Part shown: piece by piece, positions 46,901 through 59,830 of the stretch | Layout of the letters: the number at the start of each line of letters is the position of its first letter | How positions within the stretch are numbered: position 1 is the stretch's first letter | Source: Sambucus nigra | Lineage: Eukaryota > Streptophyta > Magnoliopsida > Dipsacales > Adoxaceae | DNA: 64,000 nucleotides | Assembly (NCBI GenBank): GCA_949130495.1 | Contig: OX422221.1 | Location: 24,191,917-24,255,916, forward strand | Direction of reading: 5' to 3' | Program-made: the position numbers and the translations under genes | Notes under the pieces: generated by a model | Told to the model about the DNA's origin: nothing | What the model saw: only the letters and a program-made list of their open reading frames with translations | Databases searched by the model: none

Positions 46901-49560
46901 TTGCCAACTATTGTCATACTCTCAAACCGAGAAACCCGGGACTACGCGATCAGTTCCTACAAGTTACATTGGTCCCGTGCGAGGTGTTCCTTCCCCCTAC
47001 GGGGTCATTTGGGGAGTGGTTTGGGTTTTCACCCTTTTGACGACATGTTTTTAAGTTTGATTTCTAATTTTTGCCAATTATCGTCATACTCTCAAACCGG
47101 GAGACCCGGGACTATGAGGTCAGTTCCTACAAGTTACATTGGTCCCGTGTGAGGTGTTCGTGCCCCCTACGGGGTCGTTTGGGCGGTGGTTCGGGTCTTC
47201 ACCCTTTAACGACTTGTTTTTAAGTTTAAGTGATGGTTTTATCAAATTATCGTCATACTATCAAACCGGGAGAGCCGGGACTACGCGATCAGTTCCTACA
47301 AGTTACATTGGTCCCGTGAAAGGTGTTCGTGCCTCCTACGGGGTCGTTTGGGGGGTGGTTTGGGTTTTCACCCTTTGACGGCTTATTTTTAACAAAGTGT
47401 GATTTTTGCAAATTATCGTCATATTCAAAAACCGAGAGACCCGGGACTACGCGGTCAGTTCCTACAAGTTACATTGGACCCGTGCGAGTTGATCGTACCC
47501 CCTACGGGGTCGTTTGGTCGGTGGTTTGGTTTTTCACCCTTTAACGGCTTGTTTTTATGTTTAAGTGTTGATTTTTGCAAATTATCGTCATACTCTCAAA
47601 CCGAGAGACCCGGGACTATGCGGTCAGTTCCTACAAGTTACATTGGTCCCGTGCGAGGTGTTCGTGCCCCCTACGGGGTCATTTGGGTGGTGGTTTAGGT
47701 TTTCACCCAGTAACGGCTTGTTTTTAAGTCTAAGTGCTGATTTTTGCAAATTATCGTCATACTTTCAAACCGGGAGACCCGGGACTACGTGGTCAGTTCC
47801 TACAAGTTACATTGGTCCCGTACGAGGTGTTCGCGCCTCCTAAGGGGTCGTTTGGGGGTTGGTTTGAGTTTTCACCCTTTGACGGCTTGTTTTTAAGTCT
47901 AAGTACTGATTTTTGAAAATTATCATCACACTCTCAAACCGGGAGACCCGGGACTACGCGGTCAGTTCCTACAAGTTACATTGGTCCCGTGCGAGGTGTT
48001 CGTTCCCCCTACGGGGTCGTTTGGGTTGGGTTTTCACCCTTTAACTGCTTGTTTTTAAGTTTAAGTGCTGATTTTTGCAAATTATCATCATACTCTCAAA
48101 CCGGGAGACCCGGGACTACGCGGTTAGTTCCTACAAGTTACATTGGTCCCGTGCAAGGTGTTCATGCTCCCTACGGGGTGGTTTGGGTTTTCACTCTTTA
48201 ACGGTTTATTTTTTAGTCTAAGTGTGATTTGTACAAATTATCATCATATTCTCAAACCGAGAGACCCGGGACTACGTGGCCAGTTCCTACAAGTTACATT
48301 GGTCCCATGCGAGGTGTTCTTGCCTCCTACGGGGTCGTTTTCGAACGGGTTTAGGTTTTCACCCTTTAACGGCTTGTTTTTAAGTAAAAATTTTATTTTT
48401 CCAAATTATCGTCAAATTCTCAAACCGAGGGACCCGAGGGTACGCGGTCAGTTCCTACAACTTACATTGGTCCCGTGCGAGGTGTTCGTGTCATCTAAGG
48501 GGTCGTTTGGGGGGTGGTTTGGGTTTTCACCCTCTAACGGCTTGTTTTTAAGTTTAAGTGCTGATTTTTGCAAATTATCATCATACAATCAAACCGGGAG
48601 ACCCGGGACTACGCGATCAGTTTCTATAATTTACATTGGTCCGTGCGAGGTGTTCGTGCCTCCTACGGGGTCGTTTGGGGGTTGGTTTGGGTTTTCACCC
48701 TTTGACGGCATGTTTTTAAGTTTAAGTGTTGATTTTTGCCAATTATCAGCCTATTCACAAATCGGGAGATCCGGGACTACGCGGTCACTTCCTACAAGTT
48801 ACATTGGTCCCGGGCGAGGTGTTCGTGCCCCCTACGGGATCGTTTGGGGGGTGGTTTGGGTTTTTACCCTTTAACGGCTTGTTTAAGTTTAAGTGCTGAT
48901 TTTTGCCAACTATTGTCATACTCTCAAACCGAGAAACCCGGGACTATGCGATGAGTTACTACAAGTTACATTGGTCCCGTGCGAGGTGTTCGTGCCTCCT
49001 ACGGGGTCGTTTGGGGGTTGGTTTGGATTTTCACCCTTTGACGGCATGTTTTTAACTAAGTGTGATTTTTGCAAATTATCGTCAAATTCACAAACCGGGA
49101 GACCCGGGACTACGCGGTCAGTTACTACAAGTTACATTGGTCCCGTGCGAGGTGTTCGTGTCCCCTATGGTGTCGTTTGGTGGGTGTTTTCACCCTTTAA
49201 CGACTTGTTTTTAAGTTTAAGTGCTGAGTTTTGCAAATTATCAACATATTCATAAACCAAGAGACCCGGGACTACGCGATCAGTTCCTACAAGTTACATT
49301 GGTCCCGTGTGAGGTGTTCGTGCCTCCTACGGGGTAGTTTGGGGGTTGGATTGGATTTTCACCCTTTGACGGCATGTTTTTAACTAATTGTGATTTTTGC
49401 AAATTATCGTCATACTCACAAACCGGGAGACCCGGGACTACGCGGTCAGTTCCTACAAGTTACATTGGTCCTGTGCGAGGTGTTCATGCCCCCTACGGGG
49501 TCGTTTGGGTTTTTCACCCTTTAACGGCTTGTTTTTATGTCTAAGTGCTGATTTTTGCAA
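40940..49560 (+). repeat. 2.99-kb higher-order satellite repeat, almost three units
   Basis: The marker TTTGATTTCTAATTTTTGCC lies at 41081, 44068 and 47056 (spacing 2,987 and 2,988 bp). Many other variants keep the same offset, for example the AT-rich monomer with AAAATTTTATTT near 42408, 45399 and 48387. Units are approximately 40940-43925, 43926-46912 and 46913-49560, the last being incomplete. Within units 1 and 2 a segment is repeated at 987-bp offset (42759/43746 and 45747/46734). Copies are nearly identical, so the amplification is recent. Confidence 0.9.
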
Positions 49561-50799
49561 ATTATCGACATACTCTCAAACCGGGAGACCCGGGACTACG
49601 CGGTCAGTTCCTACAAGTTACATTGGTCACGTACGAGGTTTTCGTGCCCCCTACGTGGTCGTTTGGGGGTTGGTTTGAGTTTCACCCTTTGACGGTTTAT
49701 TTTTAAGTCTAAGTGATGATTTTTGAAAATTATCATCACACTCTCAAACCGGGAGACCCGGGACTACACGATCAATTCCTACAAGTTACAATGGTCCCGG
49801 GCGAGGTGTTCGTGCCTCCTACGGGGTCGTTTGGGGGGTGGTTTGGGTTTTCACCCTTTGACGGCTTATTTTTAAGTTTAAATGCTGATTTTTGCAAATT
49901 ATTGTCATACTCTGAAACCTGGAGGCCCGAGACTACGCGATGAGTTCCTACAAGTTACATTGGTCCCGTGCGGGGTGTTCGTTCCCCTTACGGGGTCGTT
50001 TAGGGGGTGGTTTGGGTTTTCACACTTCTGACGACATGTTTTTAAGTTTGAGTTCTGATTTTTGCAAATTATAGTCATACTCTCAAACCGGGAGACCCGG
50101 GACTACGCGGTCAGTTCCTAAAAGTTACATTGGTCCCCTGCGAGGTGTTCGTGCCCCCTACGGGGTCGTTTGGGGGGTGGTATGGGTCTTCACCCTTTAA
50201 CGACTTGTTTTTAAGTTTAAGTGCTTATTTTTTCAAATTATCATCATACTATCAAACCGGGAGACCCAGGACTACGCAATCAGTTCCTACAAGTTACATT
50301 GGTCCCGTGCGAGGTGTTCGTGCCTCCTACGGTGTCTTTTGGGGGGTGGTTTGGGTTTTCACCCTTTCACGGCTTTTTTTTAACTAAGTGTGATTTTTGC
50401 AAATTATCGTCATATTCACAAACCGAGAAACCCGGGTCTACACGGTCAGTTCCTATAAGTTTCATTGGTCCCGTGCGAGTTGTTCGTGCCCCCTACGGGG
50501 CCGTTTGTGGGGGGTTTGGGTTTTCACCCTTTAATGGCTTGTTTTTAAGTTTAAGTGTTGATTTTTGCAAATTATCATCATACTCTCAAACCGAGAGACC
50601 CGGGACTACGCGGTCAGTTCCTACAAGTTACATTGGTCCCGTACGAGGTGTTCGTGGCTCCTACGGGGTCGTTTGGGGGTTGGTTTGAGTTTCACCCTTT
50701 GACGTCTTATTTTTATGTCTAAGTGATGATTTTTGCAAATTAAGGTCACACTCTCAAACCGGGAGACCCGGGACTACGCGGTCAGTTACTACAAGTTAC

Positions 50800-52300
50800 A
50801 TTGGTTCCGTGCGAGGTGTTCGTGCCACCTACGGGGTCGTTTGGGGGGTGGTTTGGGTTTTCACCCTTTAACGGCTTATTTTTAAGTTTAAGTGCTGATT
50901 TTTGCAAATTATCGTCATACTCTCAAACCGGGAGACCCGGGACTACGCGGTCAGTTCCTACAAGTTACATTTGTCCCGTGCGAGGTGTTCGTGCCCCCTA
51001 CGGGGTCGTTTATGGGGTGGTTTGGGTTTTCACCCTGTAACGACTTGTTTTTAAGTCTAAGTGCTGATTTTTGCAAATTATCGTCATACTCTCAAACCGG
51101 GAGACCCGGGGCTACGCGATCAGTTCCTACAAGTTACATTGGTCCCGTACGAGGTGTTCGTGCCCCCTACGGGGTCGTTTGGGAGGTGGTTTGGGTTTTC
51201 ACCCTTTGACGGCATGTTTTTAAGTTTAAGTGCTAATTTTTAGAAATAATCATCAAACTCACAGACCGGTAGACCCAGGACTACGCGGTCAGTTCCTACA
51301 AATTACACTGGTCCCGTGCAAGGTGTTCGTACCCCCTACGGGGTCGTTTGGGGGGTGGTTTGGGTTTTCACCCTTTAACGGCTTGTTTTTAAGTTTAAGT
51401 GATGTTTTTTGCAAATTTTCATCATAGTCACAAACCGGGAGACCCGGGACTACGCGGTCATTTCCTACAAGTTACATTGGTCCCGTGCGAGGAGTTCGTT
51501 CCCCCTACGGGGTCTTTTGGCGGGTGATGTGGGTTTTCACCCTTTAACGGCTTGTTTTTAAGTTTAAGTGCTTATTTTTGCAAATTATCGTCATACTATC
51601 AAACCGGGAGACCCGGGACTACACGATCAGTTCCTACAAGTTACATTGGTCCCGGGCGAGGTGTTCGTGCCTCCTACGGGGTCGTTTGGGGGGTGGTTTG
51701 GGTTTTCACCCTTTGACATCTAGTTTTTAAGTTTAAGTGCTGATTTTTGCAAATTATCGTCATACTCTGAAACCGGGAGACCCGAGACTACGCGATGAGT
51801 TTCTACAAGTTACATTGGTCCCGTGCGAGGTGTTCGTTCCCCCTACGGGGTCGTTTGGGGGGTGGTTTGGGTTTTCACGCTTTTGATGGCATGTTTTTAA
51901 GTTCGAGTTTTGATTTGCAAATTATCCTCACTACGCGGTCAGTTCCTACAAGTCACATTGGTCCCGTGCGAGGTGTTCGTGCCCCCTACGGGGTCGTTTG
52001 GGGGGTGGTATGGGTCTTCACCCTTTAACGGCTTGTTTTTAAGTTTAAGTGCTGATTTTTTCAAATTATCATCATACTATCAAACCGGGAGACCCGGGAG
52101 TACGCGATCAGTTCCTACAAGTTACATTGGTCCCGTGCGAGGTGTTCGTGCCTCCTACGGTGCCGTTTGGGGGGTGGTTTGGGTTTTCACCCTTTGAAGG
52201 CTTATTTTTAAATAAGTGTGATTTTTGAAAATTATCGTCATATTCACAAACCGAGAGACCCGGGTCTACCCGGTCAGTTCCTATAAGTTACATTGGTCCC
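50800..52300 (+). repeat. Satellite segment duplicated at about 3.68-kb offset, left copy
   Basis: It shares rare variants with 54400-56060, including a monomer with an internal deletion reading ATTATCCTCACTACGCGG (51921 here, 55597 there; offset 3,676 bp) and a TTTAGAAATAATC variant (51239/54913). The edges are approximate. Confidence 0.75.
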
Positions 52301-54399
52301 GTGCGAGGTGTTCGTGCCCCCTACGGGGTCGTTTGGGGGGTGGTTTGGGTTTTCACCCTTAAATGGCTTGTTTTTAAGTTTAAGTGTTGATTTTTGCAAA
52401 TTATCGTCATACTCTCAAACCGAGAGACCCGGGACTACGCGGTCAGTACCTACAAGTTACATTGGTCCCGTGCGAGGTGTTCGTGCCCCCTACGGGGTCG
52501 TTTGGGGGGTGGTTTGGGTTTTCACCCTGTAACGGCTTGTTTTTAAGTCTAAGTGCTGATTTCTACAAATTATAGTCATAATCTCAAACCGGGAGACCCG
52601 GGACTACGCGATCAGTTCCTACAAGTTACATTGGTCCCGTACGAGGTGTTCGTGCCTCCTACGGGGTCGTTTGGGGGTTGGTTTGGGTTTCACCCTTTGG
52701 CGGCTTATTTTTAAGTCTAAGTGATGATTTTTTCAAATTATCATCACACTCTCAAACCGGGAGACCCGGGACTACGCGGTCAGTTCCTACCAGTTACATT
52801 GGTCCCGTGCGAGGTGTTCGTGCCCCCTATGGGGTCGTTTGGGGGGTGGTTTGGGTTTTCACCCTTTAACGGCTTGTTTTTATGTTTAAGTGCTGATTTT
52901 TGCAAATTATCGTCATACTCTCAAATCGGGAGACCCGGGACTACGCGAACCGTTCCTACAAGTTACATTGGTCCCGTGCGAGGTGTTCGTGCCCCCTGCG
53001 GGGTCGTTTGGGGGGTGGTTTGGGTCTTCACCCTTTAACGACTTGTTTTTAAATTTAAGTACTAGTTTTTTCAAATTATCGTCATACTATCAAACCGGGA
53101 GACTCGGGACTACGCGATCAGTTCCTACAAGTTACATTGGTCTCATGCGAGGTGTTCGTGCCCCCTACGGGGTCGTTTGGGAGGTGGTTTGGGTTTTCAC
53201 CCTTTAACGGCATGTTTTTAACTAAGTGTGATTTTTGCAAATTATCATCATATTCACAAACCGGGAGACCCGGGACTACGCGGTCAGTTCCTACAAGTTA
53301 CATTGGTCCCGTGCGAGGTGTTCGTGCCCCCTACGGGGTCGTTTGGGTTGGGTTTTCACCCTTTAACGGCTTGTTTTTAAGTTTAAGTGCTGATTTTTGA
53401 AAATAATCATCATATACACAAAGCGAGAGACCCGGGACTACGCGATCAGTTCCTATAAGTTACATTGGTCCCGTGTGAGGTGTTCGTGCCTCCTACGGGG
53501 TCGTTTGGGGGTTGGTTTGGGTTTTCACCCTTTGACGGCATGTTTTTAACTAAGTGTGATTTTTGCAAATTATCATCATATTCACAAACCGGGAGACCCG
53601 GGACTACGCGGTCAGTTTCCTACAAGTTACATTGGTCTCGTTCGAGGTGTTCGTGCCCCCTACGGGGTCGTTTGGGAGGTGGTTTGGGTTTTCACCCTTT
53701 AACGGCTTGTTTTTAAGTTTAAGTGATGTTTTTTGCAAATTATCGTTATAGTCACAAACCGGGAGACCCGAGACTACGCGGTCAGTTCCTACAAGTTACA
53801 TTGGTCCCGTACGAGGTGTTTGTGCCCCCTACGGGGTCGTTTGGGGGGTGGTTTGGGTTTTCACGCTTCTGACGGAATGTTTTTAAGTTTGAGTTCTGAT
53901 TTTTGTAAATTATCGTCATACTCTCAAACCGAGAGAGCCGAGACTACGCGGTCAGTTCATACAAGTTACATTGGTCCCGTGAGAGGTTTTCGTGCCACCT
54001 ACGGGGTCGTTTGGGGGGTGGTTTGGGTCTTCACCCTTTAACGGCTTATTTTTAAGTTTAAGTGCTGATTTTTGCAAATTATCGTCATACTATCAAACCG
54101 GGAGACCCGGGACTACGTGATCATTTCCTACAAGTTACATTGGTTCCGTGCGAGGTGTTCGTGCCTCCTACGGTGTCGTTTGGGGGGTGGTTTCGGTTTT
54201 CACCCTTTGAAGGCTTATTTTTAACTAAGTGTGATTTTTTCAAATTATCGTCATATTCACAAACCAAGAGACCCGGGTCTATGCGGTTAGTTCCTATAAG
54301 TTACATTGGTCCCGTGCGAGTTGTTCGTGCCCCCTACGGGGTCGTTTGGGGGGTGGTTTGGGTTTTCACCCTTTAACGGCTTATTTTTAAGTTTAAGTG

Positions 54400-56060
54400 T
54401 TGATTTTTGCAAATTATCGTCATACTCTCAAACCGAGAGACCCGGGACTACGCGGTCAGTTCCTACAAGTTACATTGGTCCCGTGCGAGGTGTTTGTGCC
54501 CCTTACGGGGTCGTTTATGGGGTGGTTTGGGTTTTCACGCTGTAACGGCTTGTTTTTAAGTCTAAGTGCTGATTTTTACAAATTATCGTCATACTCTCAA
54601 ACCGGGAGACACGGGACTATGCGGTCAGTTCCTACAAGTTACATTGGTCCCGTGCGAGGTGTTCGTGCCTCCTACGGGGTCGTTTGGGGGTTGGTTTGAG
54701 TTTTCACCCTTTGACGGCTTATTTTTAAGTCTAAGTGCTGATTTTTGCAAATTATTGTCACACTCTCAAACCGGGAGACCCGAGACTACGCGGTCAGTTC
54801 CTACAAGTTACATTGGTCCCGTGCGAGGTGTTCGTGCCCCATTCGGGGTCGTTTGGGGGGTGGTTTGGGTTTTCACCCGTTGACGGCATGTTTTTAAGTT
54901 TATGTGCTAATTTTTAGAAATAATCGTCATACTCTCAGACCAGGAGACCCAGGACTACGCGGTCAGTTCCTACAAGTTACATTGGTCACCTGCAAGGTGT
55001 TCGTGCCCCCTACGTGGTCGTTCGGGGGGTGGTTTTATTTTTCACCCTTTAACGGCTTGTTTTTAAGTTTAAGTGATGTTTTTTGCAAATTTTCATCATA
55101 GTCACAAACCGGGAGACCCGGGACTACGCGGTCAGTTCCTACAAGTTACATTGGTCCCGTGCGAGGAGTTCGCTCCCCTTACGGGGTCGTTTGTCGGCTG
55201 TTTTGGGTTTTCACCCTTTAACGGTTTGTTTTTAAGTTTAAGAGCTTATTTTTGCTAATTATCGTCATACTATCAAACCGGGAGACCCGGGACTACACGA
55301 TCAGTTCCTACAAGTTACATTGGTTCCGGGCGAGGTGTTCGTGCCTCCTACGGGGTCGTTTGGAAGGTGGTTTGGGTTTTCACCCTTTGACATCTTCTTT
55401 TTAAGTTTAAGTGCTGACTTTTGCAAATTATCGTCATACTCTGAAACCGGGAGACCCGGGACTACGCGATGAGTTCCTACAAGTTACATTGGTCCCGTGC
55501 GAGGTGTTCGTTCCCCATACGGGGTCGTTTGGGGTGTGGTTTGGGTTTTCACGCTTTTGACGGCATGTTTTTAAGTTTGAGTTTTGATATTTACAAATTA
55601 TCCTCACTACGCGGTCAGTTCCTACAAGTTACATTGGTCCCGTGCGAGGTGTTCGTGCCCCCTACGGGGTCGTTTGGGGGGTGGTATGGGTCTTCACCCT
55701 TTAACGGCTTGTTTTTAAGTTTAAGTGCTGATTTTTTCAAATTATCATCATACTATAAAACCGGGAGACCCGGGACTACGCGATCAGTTCCTACAAGTTA
55801 CATTGGTCCCGTGCGAGGTGTTCGTGCCTCCTACGGTGTCGTTTGGGGGGTGGTTTGGGTTTTCACCCTTTCACGACTTGTTTATAACTAAGTGTGATTT
55901 TTGCAAATTATCGTCATATTCACAAACTGAGAGACCCGGGTCTACACGATCAGTTCCTATAAGTTTCATTGGTCCCGTGCGAGTTGTTCGTGCCCCCTGC
56001 AGGGTCGTTTGGGGGGGGGGGGTTGGGTTTTCACCCTTTAATGGCTTGTTTTTAAGTTTA
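54400..56060 (+). repeat. Satellite segment duplicated at about 3.68-kb offset, right copy
   Basis: Partner of 50800-52300, with the same deleted monomer. More point differences separate these two copies than the 2.99-kb units, so this duplication appears older. Confidence 0.75.
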
Positions 56061-56793
56061 AGTGTTGATTTTTGCAAATTATCGTCATACTCTCAAACCG
56101 AGAGACCCGGGACTACGCGGTCAGATCCTACAAGTTACATTGGTCCCTTGTGAGGTGTTCGCGCCCCCTACGGGGTCGTTTGGGGGGTGGTTTGGGTTTT
56201 CACCCTGTAACGGCTTGTTTTTAAGTCTAAGTGCTGATTTTTGCAAATTATTGTCATACTCTCAAATCGGGAGACCCGAGACTACGCGGTCAGTTCCTAC
56301 AAGTTACATTGGTCCCGTACGAGGTGTTCGTGCCTCCTACGGGGTCGTTTGGGGGTTGGTTTGAGTTTCACCCTTTGACGGCTTATTTTTAAGTCTAAGT
56401 GATGATTTTTACAAATTATCATCACACTCTCAAACCGGGAGACCCGGGAATACGCGGTCAGTTCCTACAAGTTACATTGGTCCCGTGCGAGGTGTTCGTG
56501 CCACCTACGGGGTCGTTTGGGGGGTGGTTTGGGTTTTCACCCTTTAACGGCTTGTTTTTAAGTTTAAGTGCTGATTTTTGCAAATTATTGTCATACTCTC
56601 AAACCGGGAGATCCGGGACTACGCGATCCGTTCCTACAAGTTACATTGGTCCCGTGCGAGGTGTTCGTGCCTCCTACGGGGTCGTTTGGGGGTTGGTTTG
56701 AGTTTTCACCCTTTGACGGCTTGTTTTTAAGTCTAAGTGCTGATTTTTGCAAATTATCATCATACTCTCAAACCGGGAGACCCGGGACTACGC

Positions 56794-56798
56794 GGTCA
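56794..56798. other. Predicted target site duplication GGTCA, left of element 3
   Basis: The five bases before the LTR are GGTCA, within the monomer text CGCGGTCAGTTCC. The other copy would lie beyond the window. Confidence 0.6.
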
Positions 56799-58618
56799 TG
56801 TGACACCCCGCCTAATTAAATACCGGGCGATCACTCCTTTATTAAATTAAATCAAGGTAAACAGTTGGTTCATTCTCAGCATCACTGTCGCAAAAAAATA
56901 CATTTTTCCAATTTAACACCCTAAATAATTAAGCTAAGTGTCAAAACCATTTTTATACATACATTCCAAATTTTAATTAACGAAAAAGATTTATTTATTT
57001 AAAAACAACATATCTACAATTAAGAATCACACCACGATAAACCAAATAATATAATATATTCGCCAATCGAATGTCAACATATGAAACTAGAATCACAAAT
57101 CCATATTGAATAAATCCCATAGAACAATACTGGAAATAACTCAAATATAAATGTCCAAACAACAAATGAAATAATGGAAAGGGCGACACATGCCCAATAA
57201 ATGAGAATGCTAGAAGTGGAGTGAATAAAGGAAGCCATCTACGCAAGTGACCTGTAACTCCCACCTAAGCTGCAGCACGTTCCTCTCAAAGGATCCTAAG
57301 CAAGACGACCCTGTGGCTGGGCACCTGAAATATATACATATATATACAAGAGAGAGAGAAAAAGAAACGGGTCAGAGCTCGAAAGTGTGTTTGATTTAAA
57401 ATACGTTTAGCAAGTATTTAAATTGATTCAGGCCAATGCAACAACATATTAGTGCGACACTCTCTTGAGAAATACTCACCTCTCTTCTAATGTGCACACC
57501 TATCACACTAATCTTCCCAACGGTTTGTTTTATCAATTATCGCACTAGTCTTTCTAAAAGATTTAACATATCTTAGATTACTCGTAAGATTTACAATTCA
57601 CTATTTCCACTTTAAAAAAGATGTTCCAATTTGTAACCAAAGTTCTCTATTTTTAACTTTATAAAAACAATAAAGTTTCCAGTGACATATTATACTTTCT
57701 CCAAACAAATATTTATAATTTGAGCCAACAACCATGTCTTACTTATCAAATCTCAGTGGGGCAGTTTCAAATATCATAATCTCATATATATATTAACTAC
57801 TCGTATAATATATATGTATATAGCAGCACCCCGAATAAAACTATGGTTCGTGCATACTTCCACTATCCAAACCCCATACCACTCAAATCAAGGGGAATAC
57901 AAATTCGGAATCACTCTCGAATTGTATTAACACATATACAAACAATATCGAGGCGAAGCACATATTCCAAGTCTCTAAGAGGATGGAACATACTCGTGTC
58001 TCTTAGGACCGTCTGAACTGTCAATTCGATAGCCTGTACCAAGGATATCTATCTTCTAGGGTACAAGTCAATATCCCCCATAAAGGTTCCATCGAGATAA
58101 GACTGTCCCCGCGCGGTAACCTCAAGGATAACAAGTAGCGCGGTATGTTTTCCACATGTATATAATATATGTACACACAATCATATAAATATACCACTTT
58201 ATCATATTAACATAGGTTCTTCACGTTACCCATAATTATACCATTTATCCTTAATTTCACATTTAGAGAAATACGTATAAGGTTTCGTTCCTAACCTTAA
58301 CTCGAAGGGTTTTCTCACTCATTACCTGACACTCGTGGACTATATCCTCACAAATCTGAAATTCAGTAAGTGTCTTTATTAGGTTCCAATGTAACTCTCT
58401 TACGCACCTCACCCTTTAAATTTATAAATTCACCAACCCTAAAGTAAATGTCCCATAAATACAATTCTCGTTGAAGATTAAAGGTCCAAACATTTATTCA
58501 TATGCCCTACTGGTCCTCAATGTCTCCCAAATAATTTTATGAAGAATGCACAAGAATTATATCACGACAATTTGAATTTAACTCATTTAAAGAGGGAATT
58601 AGGAGCCTTCCAGGAGGG

Positions 58619-58692
58619 GTCGATCGATCGAAGTTTGGGGCTCGATCGATCGAACCTTAAATCGATCGAAGCTCTAGGCTCGAGCGATCGAT
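58619..58692. repeat. GATCGATC palindrome cluster in LTR of element 3
   Basis: Four close copies of (A/C)TCGATCGA-type palindromes (TCGATCGATCGAAG, CTCGATCGATCGAAC, AATCGATCGAAG, CGAGCGATCGATC) within 75 bp. The cluster sits about 1.12-1.20 kb from the minus-strand start of the LTR, the same place as the TTCGAA cluster in element 2. Confidence 0.85.
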
Positions 58693-59344
58693 CAAGCAGG
58701 TCTGGGCAAAATTCTGCAGAATGCAGTTACGGGTTTCACTAAACTTCTTCATCCAAAACTATGTTTTTCCATTCCAATCGTCCCAAAAATCCTACTATCA
58801 TCATTATAACATTATACCAGGTGTTTATAATGTAAAGCATGTGTATAAATATCATTAAACATGGGTAATTAACTCAAAATCCCATCTAATCATCAAGAAC
58901 CCTAGAGTTTTCCTTAATCAAGGTTCTAATTTATTTTTACCAGAAATGCCTTCTAATATATCATCAAAATTTCGTGGGTTATATTCCTCTACATGGCAAG
59001 GGTTCCAGAATTTCCATATAATCAAAACTACATGCATTATCCTAACACAAATTTAGTTTTCTTCCATCGTTTCCATCTCTAAACAATCCTAGACTAATAT
59101 GAAGATTGCATTAATGAAAATACGCAAGTCAAATACTTGCCTGGGATTTTTTTTATATGCAGATTCACGGCTGATTTTGGTATGGCTGCGTTCCTTGTCT
59201 CGCGATCTACGCGGTGGTGGTGGTGGCGGTGCAATCCGGTGGCTTTTTGGCCTTGAATTGCCTTGGAGCTCTCTCCTCTCTTCTCCAATGGCCGTCACTT
59301 GATTTCTGGATATTTTAACCCTAAAAGGCTAACCTAATGGCTTA

Positions 59345-59353
59345 TATAGGTTG
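59345..59353 (-). promoter_or_regulatory. TATA box in LTR of element 3
   Basis: The plus strand reads GGCTTATATAGGTTG; on the minus strand this is CCTATATAAGCC, a good TATA consensus about 465 bp into the LTR. Confidence 0.6.
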
Positions 59354-59816
59354 CTGAAATTCGTGGGTTTAATTACCCAATTATGTAAAATGACTAAAAT
59401 GCCCTCCCGGGGTACTAATTAGGCCTAAAAATGCCCCGAGACCCAAACTACACCCCCGGGTACACTTTTCTGACTATCTCGACCCTACCGGACGCGTTAG
59501 CGCACTCAAAACGGCCATATGGACAACTTATAAAGTATTCACTTTTTATTTAACCAAATTAGTCTCGACGTTACATGAGCACGTTCCGACTTAAATTTCC
59601 GAAATCGTCATTTAATTCACTCATGACATTCAATATAACCAATATAATTTATTACTTTGCTCATTAGTAATATTCAAACAATTTCCCATAATTACTAACT
59701 CTCGTCACGTTAATAATTATAACATAATTAATTTCCAGATTTTTATTAAATTAATCATTCACATTAAATTTAATAAATCCCCAAATTAATATAGCATAAA
59801 AATACGAGGTATTACA

Positions 59817-59830
59817 TACTTCCCCCCTAA
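59817..59830 (-). other. Polypurine tract of element 3
   Basis: On the minus strand TTAGGGGGGAAGTA precedes TGTAATACC, identical to element 2. Confidence 0.85.

Larger units (their letters stand above)
36112..56798 (+). repeat. 169-bp satellite array, block C
   Basis: About 122 monomers in the same orientation and phase as blocks A and B. It shows higher-order organisation: a 1.34-kb unit twice, a 2.99-kb unit nearly three times, and a duplication at 3.68-kb offset. A few monomers have internal deletions (for example near 51925 and 55600, where CATACTCTCAAACCGGG is missing). It is interrupted at 56798 by element 3. Confidence 0.97.
56799..59816 (-). repeat. 3' LTR of element 3
   Basis: 3,018 bp from TGTGACACCCCGCC to GAGGTATTACA. 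A clear TATA box, CTATATAAG on the minus strand, lies near 59345-59353. A GATCGATC palindrome cluster is at 58619-58692. A GGT/GGC repeat lies near 59213. Short ORFs inside are not gene-like. Confidence 0.93.
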
